A stretch of DNA of 64,000 nucleotides from Butyrivibrio sp. XPD2006 (GTDB taxonomy: Bacteria > Bacillota > Clostridia > Lachnospirales > Lachnospiraceae), in NCBI RefSeq assembly GCF_000420865.1, contig NZ_ATVT01000004.1:124001-188000 (forward strand), given 5' to 3'. Below the pieces are notes generated by a model. The model had not been told where the DNA came from. It saw only the letters and a program-made list of their open reading frames with translations, and ran no database searches. This document shows positions 42,985 through 51,805 of this stretch, piece by piece. Position 1 is the first letter of the stretch. Every line of letters begins with the position of its first letter. The position numbers and the translations under genes were made by a program.

Positions 42985-42990
42985 CTTTAG

Positions 42991-43019
42991 AAGGACATCC
43001 GATTGGATGTCCTTTTTTT
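42991..43019 (+). terminator. Intrinsic terminator of tRNA-Gly copy 2
   Basis: Stem AAGGACATCC (42991-43000) with GGATGTCCTT (43005-43014), loop GATT, then T5. It is the same hairpin as by copy 1 apart from one base, so the duplication includes the terminator. Confidence 0.88.
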
Positions 43020-43081
43020 GTATCATTTCCTCCCCATACATTCTATAATGATTAAAAAGGTATATTTTCGCGGGGGACATA

Positions 43082-44008
43082 ATGATGAACGACAGAATTG
43101 CGAAACTAAAGGGAAACATCGAGCAGAGAATTGTCGGAAAGGGAGACGTGATCGACAAGATCATAACCGCCCTTTTGGCCGGGGGACATGTCCTGTTGGA
43201 AGATGTTCCCGGAGTCGGTAAGACCAGTCTTGCCAAGGCCCTTGCAGACTCACTCTCACTGTCTTTTTCAAGGATCCAGTGTACGCCTGACACCATGCCA
43301 TCTGACATCACAGGCATTTCCATATACAACAAAGATACAGGGGCGTTTCAGGTTATGCCGGGACCGGTTCTTAACAACATTGTTCTGGCAGATGAGTTAA
43401 ACCGCACATCGCCCAAGACTCAGTCTGCACTTCTTGAGGTAATGGAGGAGCACAAGCTTACCATAGACGGAACCTCCTACCCTGTCCCAGAGCCATTCAT
43501 GGTCATTGGAACCCAGAATCCCGCAGAGATGGCCGGCACTTATCCCCTTCCGGAATCTCAGCTTGACCGTTTCATGATGAAGCTCTCCGTAGGATACCCG
43601 GAGGCAAAAGCTTCCAAAGAAATGGCAAAAAGATTTCTCGACGGTGATCTCCACTCAGAGACCGACGCCGTTCTCACCGGAAAAGACATCTGCGACATGA
43701 AGGAAGAAGTTTCCAAGATCTCTGTCCACAATAATCTCCTGTCCTACGCCTCTGACATTGTAGATGCCACACGCTGCAAGTCCGAGATTTCAGTAGGGGC
43801 TTCGCCGAGAGCTCTTTTATCCATGATCCGCTGCTCCCAGGCCATCGCCTATCTCGCAGACAGGGACTACTGCATTCCCGAAGACATCGCATGTGCTGCG
43901 GAACTCACCCTTCCCCACAGACTGATACTCACCGGCGAGGCAAGACTCAGCCGCATCACAGGCACCGATCTGTTAAAAGACATTCTGAAAAAAGTCAAAG
44001 TGCAATGA
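43082..44008 (+). CDS. MoxR family AAA+ ATPase
   Basis: 308 residues. Walker A DVPGVGKTS (41-49), Walker B NNIVLADELNR, sensor 1 VIGTQNP, the PLPESQLDRFMMK segment and a C-terminal lid domain (SVGASPRALLSMIR) are all canonical for MoxR. These ATPases act as chaperones that help assemble or activate partners, often encoded beside DUF58 and transglutaminase proteins as here. A TATAAT box lies at 43044-43049 and GGGGGA precedes the start. The stop overlaps the DUF58 start (ATGA). Confidence 0.92.
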   Translation: MMNDRIAKLKGNIEQRIVGKGDVIDKIITALLAGGHVLLEDVPGVGKTSLAKALADSLSLSFSRIQCTPDTMPSDITGISIYNKDTGAFQVMPGPVLNNIVLADELNRTSPKTQSALLEVMEEHKLTIDGTSYPVPEPFMVIGTQNPAEMAGTYPLPESQLDRFMMKLSVGYPEAKASKEMAKRFLDGDLHSETDAVLTGKDICDMKEEVSKISVHNNLLSYASDIVDATRCKSEISVGASPRALLSMIRCSQAIAYLADRDYCIPEDIACAAELTLPHRLILTGEARLSRITGTDLLKDILKKVKVQ

Positions 44009-45075
44009 AAATTACTTTCGCAAAACCAAACCTACTGATCTATCTTGCAGCGCTGGCTGCCGTCACCGTTTTTGCGAGCTTCTACGGCGGACCGGTAGCT
44101 TTCGCACCGCTATTTGTGCTGCTTTTACATATCCCCGTTTCCATAATATACATCCTGATAAGCTTTAAGTTTCTGATGATCTATCAGGAGATAGAAGTTC
44201 ACAAGCTCACAAAGGGTGAAGTCCACAAATACCGGGCTTATTTTGAAAACGCCGGACTCCTTCCCATACACAATATGGCCCTTGGCATATACACAGACCG
44301 CTGCACTCTGTATGAGATTCCATCTGAAACCCGCATATCTCTTGATGTACACGAGGGAAAAGAGCTTTTGTCCGGTATCAACTGTCTTTTTGCGGGAGCA
44401 TACGATGTGGGAATTGAGAACGTCTCTTTTAGCGATCCTTTCCACATTTTCACCATCACACTGAAGGTCCCTTATTCTTTCAGAGCCATCGTAAATCCCA
44501 GGATCACGGATATCGCCGGCAAGTCTCTTGACTTTGAAAACCTCATAAACAGCACCGGGCAAAAGAGCTACAGCCTCTTTGAAGATACTCCCGGAAATGA
44601 TATGCGCCCCTATCAAAAAGGCGACAGCATGGCAAGCATCAACTGGAAGGTATACGCCAAAGAATCCGAGCTGATGGTCAGAATTCCGGACAAAATGGAA
44701 AAGAGATCCGTATCCATCATCATGAACGCGCGGAACATCCCTGAAAGAGACAGGGATACAGAGTTTTTAAGAGCACGCGATTTCTTCCTGGAGTTTGTGG
44801 TCTCTTCAGCCAAGCACTTCACCGATCAGGGAATCCCCCTGACCATCATCTACCCTGCCGGTACGATCCGGGAGGAAATAATTGATTCAAACAGAAGCTT
44901 TACAGAGTTTTACGGAAGCGTCTCCGACAGACTCTTTTACTCTACGGATTCAGATTATAAACAGCTGCAGGATCTGATCTTAAAGCACAGGAAAATGAGC
45001 GATGAAAGACAAACATGGATCATCATTAACGAAGCCCCTGGAGAGGGCGAGCATTTCATCAATATTCTCGAATGA
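44005..45075 (+). CDS. DUF58 family membrane protein
   Basis: 356 residues. Two N-terminal membrane spans (about 8-25 and 30-55, LAALAAVTVFASFYGG and LFVLLLHIPVSIIYILISFK) are followed by a beta-rich region and the DUF58 signature DMRPYQKGDSMASINWKVYA with VRIPDKMEKRSVSIIM. The last part has a von Willebrand A-like fold. The start is fixed by overlap with the MoxR stop. The DUF58 protein is the usual partner of the MoxR ATPase; the complex's client is unknown. Its 3' end overlaps the transglutaminase gene by 74 bases. Confidence 0.87.
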   Translation: MKITFAKPNLLIYLAALAAVTVFASFYGGPVAFAPLFVLLLHIPVSIIYILISFKFLMIYQEIEVHKLTKGEVHKYRAYFENAGLLPIHNMALGIYTDRCTLYEIPSETRISLDVHEGKELLSGINCLFAGAYDVGIENVSFSDPFHIFTITLKVPYSFRAIVNPRITDIAGKSLDFENLINSTGQKSYSLFEDTPGNDMRPYQKGDSMASINWKVYAKESELMVRIPDKMEKRSVSIIMNARNIPERDRDTEFLRARDFFLEFVVSSAKHFTDQGIPLTIIYPAGTIREEIIDSNRSFTEFYGSVSDRLFYSTDSDYKQLQDLILKHRKMSDERQTWIIINEAPGEGEHFINILE

Positions 45076-47278
45076 GGTGGCAGGCCATCTTCTTGCCTTT
45101 TCTTTTGCTGCGCTTTTTTCCGAGATATATCTGCTCTATAACGAGGATGCAGACCATGCCCTGATATCTCTTTTCCCATTTCTGGTTACGGGGATATTCC
45201 TTATGTGCTGCATTTTAGAGAACATCTTCAGCCGCTTTGTATCAGGGGCTGTTTCCATTGTCTTTTCGATAATTCCTTCCCTGGTCCTTGCGTTTATGTT
45301 GCGGCGCTTTAATGTGCTTTTAGTTCTTCAATCCGCAATTATTATGGCTGTTCTTCTAAGGCTGTGTCTTTCTCCCATATTGAGAAAATGGCAGCTTCTT
45401 ATCACTGTGATCCTGCTCCTTGATATCGCCGCTTTATATCTGTTCTTTTCTGAAGATGCCTTTAGCAATCATTTCCTATCCGAAAAGCTCTTTTGCATAA
45501 GCCTTGTGATCCTTACTCTGTATTCAGGACAGGCCGTTCTTTTTCCAAAAGAGAGATCTCTTTTCCCGATACATTTCTTCCTGTGTGTCGGGATCCTTGC
45601 ATCGCTCATTTCCATGAAGAAAACTCCCATTGACTGGTCTTTTGCAGTTCGCCTAGGACAGAAAATTGCTGAGGGCATAGAGACTGCTGCTGACAATACT
45701 TCCTATTACTTCTCTTCTGCTTTTGGAAGCACCTACTCCACAGGCTACAGTTCTTTATCCGCAAACGGTGGAAAGATCGAGCGCTCCGACAGGCTGCAGA
45801 TCATTCTTGAGACTGACGAAATGCCCTATCGCACATATCAGGATGAAGAAACAGGTGAATTTGAAAACGTGCGCAAAACACTGTATCTATCCGGTGGTAT
45901 CGGCTCAGATACCACGCAGTTTGTAAGTTTTCTGGGATTTCTGAATCAGAACGGCATAGACAAAGATACGGCAGCTTTATTCACACAGCCGTCAGCTGTA
46001 GACATTGAATATGTCTACCTTGATACCCACGATGAAATCGCGCCCCGGTCAGCTTTTCTGCTAACAAGATGGGATCAGAAGATTACAGGAGGCGTCAGCA
46101 CATCACTTCATAATAAAGGCTATCGCATAAGCGCACAGTATCTGGACATAGACTATGCAAGTCCTTATCTTACTCATCTTCTCAGATCCGGAAAGGGCGC
46201 ATCAGCCCTTAACTACGAAGATGCCTGTGCTTACGCAAAAGACCTGTGGGATATTGAGCTTAGTGAAGTCCTCTCCGCTGATGAATATGAGAAAGCACTC
46301 GCGGGGCAGGCAAAGACTGGCAGCGACATCAGAAAAGAGTATCTGGACATAACCGGTACCGATAACAGGCTCCTTTCTCTAGCCGATGAGATTACTTCAG
46401 GCTGCAGCTCAGATTATGACAAGTGCAAGCAGATAGAAAGCTTTCTCAGACAGTACGCCTACACCACTGACTCAGAGGGCGGCTATGACGAAAGCTCAGA
46501 TATGAGCAGCTCAAAAGGCATGGCTGACATCTCCGAAAGATTTCTTTTTGATACTGGCAAAGGTTACTGTGTCCATTTCACATCATCCATGGTGATGCTC
46601 CTAAGGCTCTCCGGCATCCCGGCAAGGGCCGTAACAGGCTATAGATATGCCTTTCCTTTTGAAAAAAATGATGAGTACCGGATAAATGCAAAATGTGCCC
46701 ACGCCTGGCCAGAAGCCTACATCAATGGCGCCGGCTGGATTCCCTTTGAGCCAACTCCGGCCTATTATACCCAGGCTGACAGCTCCTGGCACAAAGCTCC
46801 TGCTCTTTTGGAAAAAGCAGAAGAGAGTCCTGTAAAAGATGTACCAAAGGCTTATGTTCAGCCGCAAAACGAACCCTCCCCTGAAGACTCTTTTGCCCAA
46901 AACTCACTTCTGGCACTTAAAGTCCTGTGGCCATTCATCCTTTCAGCAATTCTTCTTGTAGTTCTGCTGATAGCCGGCACAAGGCTCCTTAAGTATCTGC
47001 GCTACAAGTATGCCTCGCCCACAAGGCAGCTGCTGTTTGATGTCGAGCAAATAAAAAAGAGCCTCGTCAAAAGCTCCGGGCTTCAGATCTATGACAGAGG
47101 CCATTTGTCGGATTATGTCCCACTGGCTCCCGACGACATGCAAAGTGACCTCACTGATATTTTTGGCACATGTTACAGACTTATGTACAGCGCAGGAAAA
47201 GACAATGCGCCTACCCCGGCAGAAAATGCCCTGGCCAGAAGCATTAGAGAAAAGCTTGAAAAGAACAAAAGCCACTAA
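45002..47278 (+). CDS. Transglutaminase-like membrane protein
   Basis: 758 residues. Six or so membrane spans fill about 28-210. A long extracytoplasmic region follows, with the transglutaminase-like core: Cys523 in GKGYCVHFTSSMVMLLRLSG, His567 in CAHAWPEAYINGAGWIPFEP and a nearby acidic residue. One more span (about 640-662) and a cytoplasmic tail end the protein. The catalytic Cys and His are retained, so protease or cross-linking activity at the cell surface is possible. The start lies 74 bases inside the DUF58 gene; no better start is found because the first membrane span must be included. The stop meets the convergent GGDEF gene by four bases. Confidence 0.85.
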   Translation: MKDKHGSSLTKPLERASISSIFSNEVAGHLLAFSFAALFSEIYLLYNEDADHALISLFPFLVTGIFLMCCILENIFSRFVSGAVSIVFSIIPSLVLAFMLRRFNVLLVLQSAIIMAVLLRLCLSPILRKWQLLITVILLLDIAALYLFFSEDAFSNHFLSEKLFCISLVILTLYSGQAVLFPKERSLFPIHFFLCVGILASLISMKKTPIDWSFAVRLGQKIAEGIETAADNTSYYFSSAFGSTYSTGYSSLSANGGKIERSDRLQIILETDEMPYRTYQDEETGEFENVRKTLYLSGGIGSDTTQFVSFLGFLNQNGIDKDTAALFTQPSAVDIEYVYLDTHDEIAPRSAFLLTRWDQKITGGVSTSLHNKGYRISAQYLDIDYASPYLTHLLRSGKGASALNYEDACAYAKDLWDIELSEVLSADEYEKALAGQAKTGSDIRKEYLDITGTDNRLLSLADEITSGCSSDYDKCKQIESFLRQYAYTTDSEGGYDESSDMSSSKGMADISERFLFDTGKGYCVHFTSSMVMLLRLSGIPARAVTGYRYAFPFEKNDEYRINAKCAHAWPEAYINGAGWIPFEPTPAYYTQADSSWHKAPALLEKAEESPVKDVPKAYVQPQNEPSPEDSFAQNSLLALKVLWPFILSAILLVVLLIAGTRLLKYLRYKYASPTRQLLFDVEQIKKSLVKSSGLQIYDRGHLSDYVPLAPDDMQSDLTDIFGTCYRLMYSAGKDNAPTPAENALARSIREKLEKNKSH

Positions 47279-48366
47279 TCCAGTATTACTTTATTTCTTC
47301 CGCTTTCTTTGGCGCGATATAACCTGTCATCAGCTATCTGCAAAAACTTATCCAGATCCAGACCACTTTCATAAGCCGCAGCACCTATGGATGCTGTGGC
47401 TTTTATTGTCTGTCCGCCCACCGTAAACTCGCAGCTTTCAATGCACTTCCTGATTTCCTCAAGCATTTTTCCGAACTCATCGTAGGAAATCAGTTCGGGA
47501 GATATCAAAAGAAATTCTTCCCCACCCCATCTTCCGTACAGAAGGCCATTTTCCTGATACTTTCTAAAACAGCCTGTTATCTCTTTTAAGACGGCGTCTC
47601 CTGCCAGATGGCCATAGGTGTCATTTATCTTTTTAAAGAAATCCACGTCAAGAATGGCAATTGACAGTTTTCCTCCAAAACCTTCTACCTTCCGCGAGAT
47701 CTCAGCCTCAAGAATGTTCTGTATCTTGTACCTGTTATAAATCTCAGTAAGTGCGTCGTGCTCAGCCACATATTGCAGCGCTTTGTTCTTCATGGTCATT
47801 CGCTGGTTGTAAATTGCTGTATAGATCATTATGGATATAAAACCCAAGGCTGCATTCACGTAATACAGCACAGATGCCAATTGCTCATCCGCTCTGAACT
47901 GTGTAGGTAAAAAGCCATGTCTGTCCAGATATACCAGCAGCTCAAACCCCAAAATTATCGTAAGTGAATATATGCCGATCTGCTTTTTGGGTCTCTTACT
48001 TAGATTTGGAATAAAAAACGGAAGAAAGACACTGGAGAGAGTTCCGAAGAGCCATAGATGATATCCACAGGCAAGACCCATGAACATACAGGCAAAAATC
48101 ACATGCCAGGAAATCTCACTTTCCATGATCCATACAGTGACCAGATGACGCCCCTTAGCTATGAGCATGGCACTTACAACATATATCAGAATACTGATAA
48201 TGTTGATAAATATCATCGGTGTACATCCAACCCATATATAGAATATCTCCATCAGGCTATGTACCACGCCAAGAGAAACAGCCACCACCATATACTGGCT
48301 GTTATCCAGATAGTCACCATTATATATTTCCTGATAAGTTCTGTCTCTTAAAGATTCGTTTTCCAT
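47275..48366 (-). CDS. Membrane-bound GGDEF diguanylate cyclase
   Basis: 363 residues from ATG 48366. Six membrane spans (about 25-190) form an N-terminal sensor region, followed by a linker and a GGDEF domain (about 205-360) with the active-site motif GGEEF in YGRWGGEEFLLI, the Mg-binding DVDFFKKINDTYGHLAGD and ATASIGAA. It should make cyclic di-GMP. The RxxD inhibitory site five residues before GGEEF is absent, so product feedback through the I-site is unlikely. An upstream in-frame TTG at 48390 is an alternative start; neither has a good ribosome site. Confidence 0.88.
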   Translation of the reverse strand: MENESLRDRTYQEIYNGDYLDNSQYMVVAVSLGVVHSLMEIFYIWVGCTPMIFINIISILIYVVSAMLIAKGRHLVTVWIMESEISWHVIFACMFMGLACGYHLWLFGTLSSVFLPFFIPNLSKRPKKQIGIYSLTIILGFELLVYLDRHGFLPTQFRADEQLASVLYYVNAALGFISIMIYTAIYNQRMTMKNKALQYVAEHDALTEIYNRYKIQNILEAEISRKVEGFGGKLSIAILDVDFFKKINDTYGHLAGDAVLKEITGCFRKYQENGLLYGRWGGEEFLLISPELISYDEFGKMLEEIRKCIESCEFTVGGQTIKATASIGAAAYESGLDLDKFLQIADDRLYRAKESGRNKVILD

Positions 48367-48425
48367 ATAATAATTGTAATTCCGTAACAATATTTATTCA
48401 AATAAACAAACCATGAACTTTTTAC

Positions 48426-48454
48426 TTGCTAAAGAATCGATAATTGCATATAAT
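48426..48454 (+). promoter_or_regulatory. Sigma-A promoter of tRNA-Pro
   Basis: Plus strand: -35 TTGCTA (48426-48431), 17-base spacer, perfect -10 TATAAT (48449-48454), 22 bases before the tRNA. Confidence 0.7.
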
Positions 48455-48475
48455 ATCTAAGTTGACATATTTCAT

Positions 48476-48549
48476 CGAGGCGTGGCTCAGTTTGGTAGAG
48501 CGCTGCGTTCGGGACGCAGAGGCCGCAAGTTCGAATCTTGTCGCCTCGA
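48476..48549 (+). tRNA. tRNA-Pro (anticodon CGG)
   Basis: 74 bases: acceptor CGAGGCG/CGCCTCG with discriminator A, D arm GCTC..GAGC, anticodon stem CTGCG/CGCAG around loop TTCGGGA (anticodon CGG), T loop TTCGAAT. CCA is not encoded. Confidence 0.95.
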
Positions 48550-48554
48550 CTCAT

Positions 48555-48591
48555 TAAAAAAGGAGTTTGCAAATCTGCAAACTCCTTTTTT
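48555..48591. terminator. Bidirectional intrinsic terminator after tRNA-Pro
   Basis: A perfect long stem, AAAAAAGGAGTTTGC paired to GCAAACTCCTTTTTT, with a short central loop. It ends the tRNA on the plus strand and the membrane-protein gene (stop at 48616) on the minus strand. Confidence 0.85.
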
Positions 48592-48615
48592 GTATTCATC
48601 TGATTCTTTTGATCA

Positions 48616-49548
48616 TCAACCTGCCATGTAGCTGTCGTTGCCCAAATTGCTGATCTCGCTTTCAGCGCGCTTGCAAAGCTCTTTGAACTTGCCTGAAAGC
48701 TTGCTGAGCTTGCCATATAAGTCAAAGGATATCTCAGTTGTTGGTGCAACCTGCATATATGTGCTCATCATTCTTACAAGGATGTAGCTGTCAACAAAAG
48801 CATATCTGACAACACAGCCGACTACAACACCTGCTACAAAACCTATAACCGTAAACCAGCCAAGCGCTCTAAACAGCAGCACAAAAGCATAAACAGGTAC
48901 AATACTTGCTACTACTGTGCCAAGGATCACAACAAGAGAAATCTTGACTGCATCCTTAAGAAGTGTCTTCCAGTTCTGGAAGTAAATAACCACGCCGTCT
49001 GCTGCGCTCTTAAAAGCACTCTGTTCACTGTTATAGAATGTATAACCAAGGCAGCATTCATCGACATATCCAAGTCCGATCCTGATAAGAGACTTTGCAA
49101 ATCCGGCTATCATACTCATTCCTGGAACAAAATCAAGGAAGCTCTCCACCCTGCCTACAGCATTCTGAAGCTGATTTACTGCTCCGCTCACAAGCCTGTC
49201 AAGCAGGAAATAGATGTTACTGGTAGCAAATCTTGACTTAACCATGCCTATTCCATAATGTACTTCATCGGAAGGAACCTGACCGGTTCTGAATGTTTCG
49301 GCAATTACTGCGACATGTCCGGCCTTAACCAGATATCCGAAATATGTATTTATTACGTAACTGATCGCCAGAGTTCCCGCCAACCAGATTCCAAGGCCGA
49401 TAAGTCCAACCTCGGCACTCTGCATCAGTACGCTTATCCCCATGATTATTGCAAAAAGCAGTACCGACAAAAGCACTGTTGCCATACCCATTCCCAACTT
49501 GATCCAAGCGAATTTCAATGTTTTTCTGTATACTTCATTAGCTTTCAT
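48616..49548 (-). CDS. Conserved-looking polytopic membrane protein of unknown function
   Basis: 310 residues. Hydrophobic spans are visible at about 18-42, 45-75, 195-225 and 228-252 (VLLSVLLFAIIMGISVLM, VGLIGLGIWLAGTLAISYVI, ISLVVILGTVVASIVPVYAF, FTVIGFVAGVVVGCVVRYAF). Between them lies an amphipathic, Gly/Ser-rich region that may re-enter the membrane (FVPGMSMIAGFAKSLIRIGL). The C-terminal 60 residues are cytoplasmic and helical. I do not recognise a family. GGAGG lies before the ATG. It is monocistronic, facing the tRNA-Pro terminator and divergent from the LytTR regulator gene. Confidence 0.75.
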   Translation of the reverse strand: MKANEVYRKTLKFAWIKLGMGMATVLLSVLLFAIIMGISVLMQSAEVGLIGLGIWLAGTLAISYVINTYFGYLVKAGHVAVIAETFRTGQVPSDEVHYGIGMVKSRFATSNIYFLLDRLVSGAVNQLQNAVGRVESFLDFVPGMSMIAGFAKSLIRIGLGYVDECCLGYTFYNSEQSAFKSAADGVVIYFQNWKTLLKDAVKISLVVILGTVVASIVPVYAFVLLFRALGWFTVIGFVAGVVVGCVVRYAFVDSYILVRMMSTYMQVAPTTEISFDLYGKLSKLSGKFKELCKRAESEISNLGNDSYMAG

Positions 49549-49638
49549 ACCTTCATTCCTCCTTTAGCGTCTTTAGTAATTACCTTCGCTTCGTGTTCAT
49601 TATATGGAGACATATATTCTTATTGGATATTTTTCCGC

Positions 49639-49671
49639 GAATGGTTGAAAATCTGGTGTGAATGGTTAAAA
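49639..49671 (+). promoter_or_regulatory. Direct repeats upstream of the LytTR regulator gene
   Basis: GAATGGTTGAAA (49639-49650) and GAATGGTTAAAA (49660-49671) are 21 bases apart, two helical turns. LytTR regulators bind paired direct repeats with this spacing, so the pair may be an autoregulatory site. The repeat is not a close match to the AgrA consensus. Confidence 0.4.
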
Positions 49672-49712
49672 TAATACTGTTTATCTTATTTTTTTCAGTT
49701 TTGAGGTATTAT

Positions 49713-50411
49713 ATGCGAGTTGCAATACTTGATGATGAACAAATATTCGTAGACAGTTTATATAAGCTTCTGTTTGGAGATATGAACTATGAGCTTTTCA
49801 CTTATACCGATCCTGAAAAGCTCCTTTCAGACTACTCTCAGGGCAAGCGGTTCGATATAATCTTCTGCGATGTTATCATGGAGCCTTATAACGGCATTGA
49901 AGTCGGAAGGAAGATCCGCAGCTATGACTCGACATGCTTTATTATATATCTCACCAGCGACTTATCTTCTGCTCCCAGAGGGTATGAAGTAAATGCTTTC
50001 AGATATCTTTTGAAACCTATTGATGAAAAAGCTCTGTCAGCAACGCTTGGGGATATTCAGGAAGAGATCCGCAAAAAGCAGAAAAATCTCCTGTGTCTTG
50101 ACACAACATTTGGCTCAATGATCATGAACACCGAAGACATTCTTTACATGGAAGCCAATGACAAGGAAACAACCGTCTATACGGATGATGATTCTCTGAC
50201 CGTGAGAAAGAACCTGACTGACTTTGAAGAGCAGCTTTCCGGGCAGCATTTTTTCCGTATACACCGCAAAACACTCGTTAATCTTGGACGTGTTCAGCAA
50301 TATGATGCTCTGCGCGTAACGCTTGATAACGGGAGCACACTGATTCTCAGCAGACGCAAATACAAGGAATTCGTATCTGCTTTTAATGCATATATTTCAG
50401 GAGAATTTTAA
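49713..50411 (+). CDS. LytTR family response regulator (AgrA-like)
   Basis: 232 residues. An N-terminal receiver (about 1-120) has the acidic pair AILDDEQ, phospho-acceptor Asp53 in IIFCDVIMEP and Lys in RYLLKPID. The C-terminal LytTR DNA-binding domain (about 135-230) contains ILYMEANDKETTVYTDD and FFRIHRKTLVNLGRVQ. The start at 49713 has GAGGT seven bases upstream; a longer in-frame ATG at 49662 lacks one. It overlaps the kinase gene by one base (TAATG), the normal arrangement for AgrAC-type pairs. Targets are unknown; no peptide-signal gene is seen nearby. Confidence 0.92.
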   Translation: MRVAILDDEQIFVDSLYKLLFGDMNYELFTYTDPEKLLSDYSQGKRFDIIFCDVIMEPYNGIEVGRKIRSYDSTCFIIYLTSDLSSAPRGYEVNAFRYLLKPIDEKALSATLGDIQEEIRKKQKNLLCLDTTFGSMIMNTEDILYMEANDKETTVYTDDDSLTVRKNLTDFEEQLSGQHFFRIHRKTLVNLGRVQQYDALRVTLDNGSTLILSRRKYKEFVSAFNAYISGEF

Positions 50412-51733
50412 TGGGTTACCCTATAGTTTTTCACAGCTCTGATATAATTAGCGCACTTGCAAATTCAGCAGCCTACATCGAAATCATACTGTTTCTGCAG
50501 TACTTTTGCGGAGGGCATCTGGATATTTCAGGCAAGAGACTTTACATACTCTGGCCTGCCTGCTCTCTGGCATTTTTTCTTGCGTATGTTTTTATTCCGG
50601 GATCACATACCGATATGATATCGGTTTTTGTGGCAATATATCTGACTGTCCTGATGTTCAGCTCATTGAAGCTTGTAGATGCACTGCTGACTGTTCCGGC
50701 TTTTTTCCTCTATGCCATTTTTTCAATATTTCCGACATTCATATTCAATGCTCTTTTTCCGTATGTGGATGACACTATCGAGATCCTTGATATGCCGCTC
50801 CAATACTCTGATATCATTACAGACCTGACCATGTTGTTGATCCTTATCGCAATACACGTCATTTCTCTGAAAAAGGGTCTGGTTTTCCATATCAACATCA
50901 GAGAAATTGTTCTGGCTTTCATTTTATTCTGCCTGGTAATGCTTATAACAGCACTTTATTCAGTAGCCACGATTCCGGAAAGCACTCTGAGTTATGCAAC
51001 GGTATTCTGGAACATCTTTTTGCCGGTCTCATATTTACTGTGCCTTATCTTCTACATCTACAGTTTGTTTGAAAAGAGAATCCGGCTTCAGAATGAGGCT
51101 CTTGCGAGAATACAGATGACTTATCTGCAGACACAGTTTGATGCCATGCAGAACCTCCAGCTTCAGGATAATGAAATCAGGAAAAAGAGACATGACCTGA
51201 AAAAACATATGGTCGTCATTGAAACTCTGGCAGAAGACGGTAATTACGATGAGATCAAGAAATATACCTCAGAGCTCACATCCAGCCTTCCTGCTGCCCC
51301 TGTAGCCATCAGCGGCAACAATATTGCGGATATAATTCTTTCTAACAGAATGGATACAGCCCGGGAAAGAGGCATCAGATTTAATTATGAGGGCTCACTT
51401 GCAGGACTTTCGGAAATGCCTGCACCTGACATCTGCTCCATTCTTGCCAATGCACTTGATAACGCACTTGAGGCCTGTGAAAACGTCGAGGACCCCTATA
51501 TCGATGTTAAAGCTGTATGCACCCGCAACTTCACGTCTATTTCAGTTAAGAATCCTGTGCTGGTACAACGCCATATCCACGGAAACACCATTTCCACCAC
51601 CAAGAAGGATAAGACCAACCATGGCTATGGTCTTAAGATAATTCAGGAGCTGGCAGGTAAATATCACGGAAAATGCCTCATATCCTGCAGTAAACTTGAA
51701 TTCAGCTTAAGGGTTCAATTGCAGAATCCCTAA
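50411..51733 (+). CDS. AgrC-like sensor histidine kinase (GHKL)
   Basis: 440 residues. Six membrane spans occupy about 10-220, followed by a dimerisation helix with the phospho-acceptor His in KKRHDLKKHMVVIE. The GHKL ATPase domain shows the N box ILANALDNALEACENV and the G box KTNHGYGLKIIQELA. This is the HPK10 type that senses peptides or membrane state and phosphorylates a LytTR partner, here the gene just upstream. AGGAG lies nine bases before the ATG. Confidence 0.92.
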   Translation: MGYPIVFHSSDIISALANSAAYIEIILFLQYFCGGHLDISGKRLYILWPACSLAFFLAYVFIPGSHTDMISVFVAIYLTVLMFSSLKLVDALLTVPAFFLYAIFSIFPTFIFNALFPYVDDTIEILDMPLQYSDIITDLTMLLILIAIHVISLKKGLVFHINIREIVLAFILFCLVMLITALYSVATIPESTLSYATVFWNIFLPVSYLLCLIFYIYSLFEKRIRLQNEALARIQMTYLQTQFDAMQNLQLQDNEIRKKRHDLKKHMVVIETLAEDGNYDEIKKYTSELTSSLPAAPVAISGNNIADIILSNRMDTARERGIRFNYEGSLAGLSEMPAPDICSILANALDNALEACENVEDPYIDVKAVCTRNFTSISVKNPVLVQRHIHGNTISTTKKDKTNHGYGLKIIQELAGKYHGKCLISCSKLEFSLRVQLQNP

Positions 51734-51764
51734 TAAAACACATGGCAACAATTTGCCGCATCAA

Positions 51765-51794
51765 AAAACCAGCCTACATCAGTAGACTGGTTTT
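51765..51794. terminator. Bidirectional intrinsic terminator
   Basis: Stem AAAACCAG..CTAC (51765-51777) with GTAG..CTGGTTTT (51782-51794), one mismatch, loop ATCA. It serves the histidine-kinase gene and the convergent AAA ATPase gene. Confidence 0.8.
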
Positions 51795-51805
51795 GTTATG
51801 TCTTT

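Noticed and set aside
43003-43332. Frames on both strands across tRNA-Gly copy 2, its terminator and the MoxR start.
   Set aside because: They cross a tRNA gene and a terminator and duplicate the MoxR region in the wrong frame.
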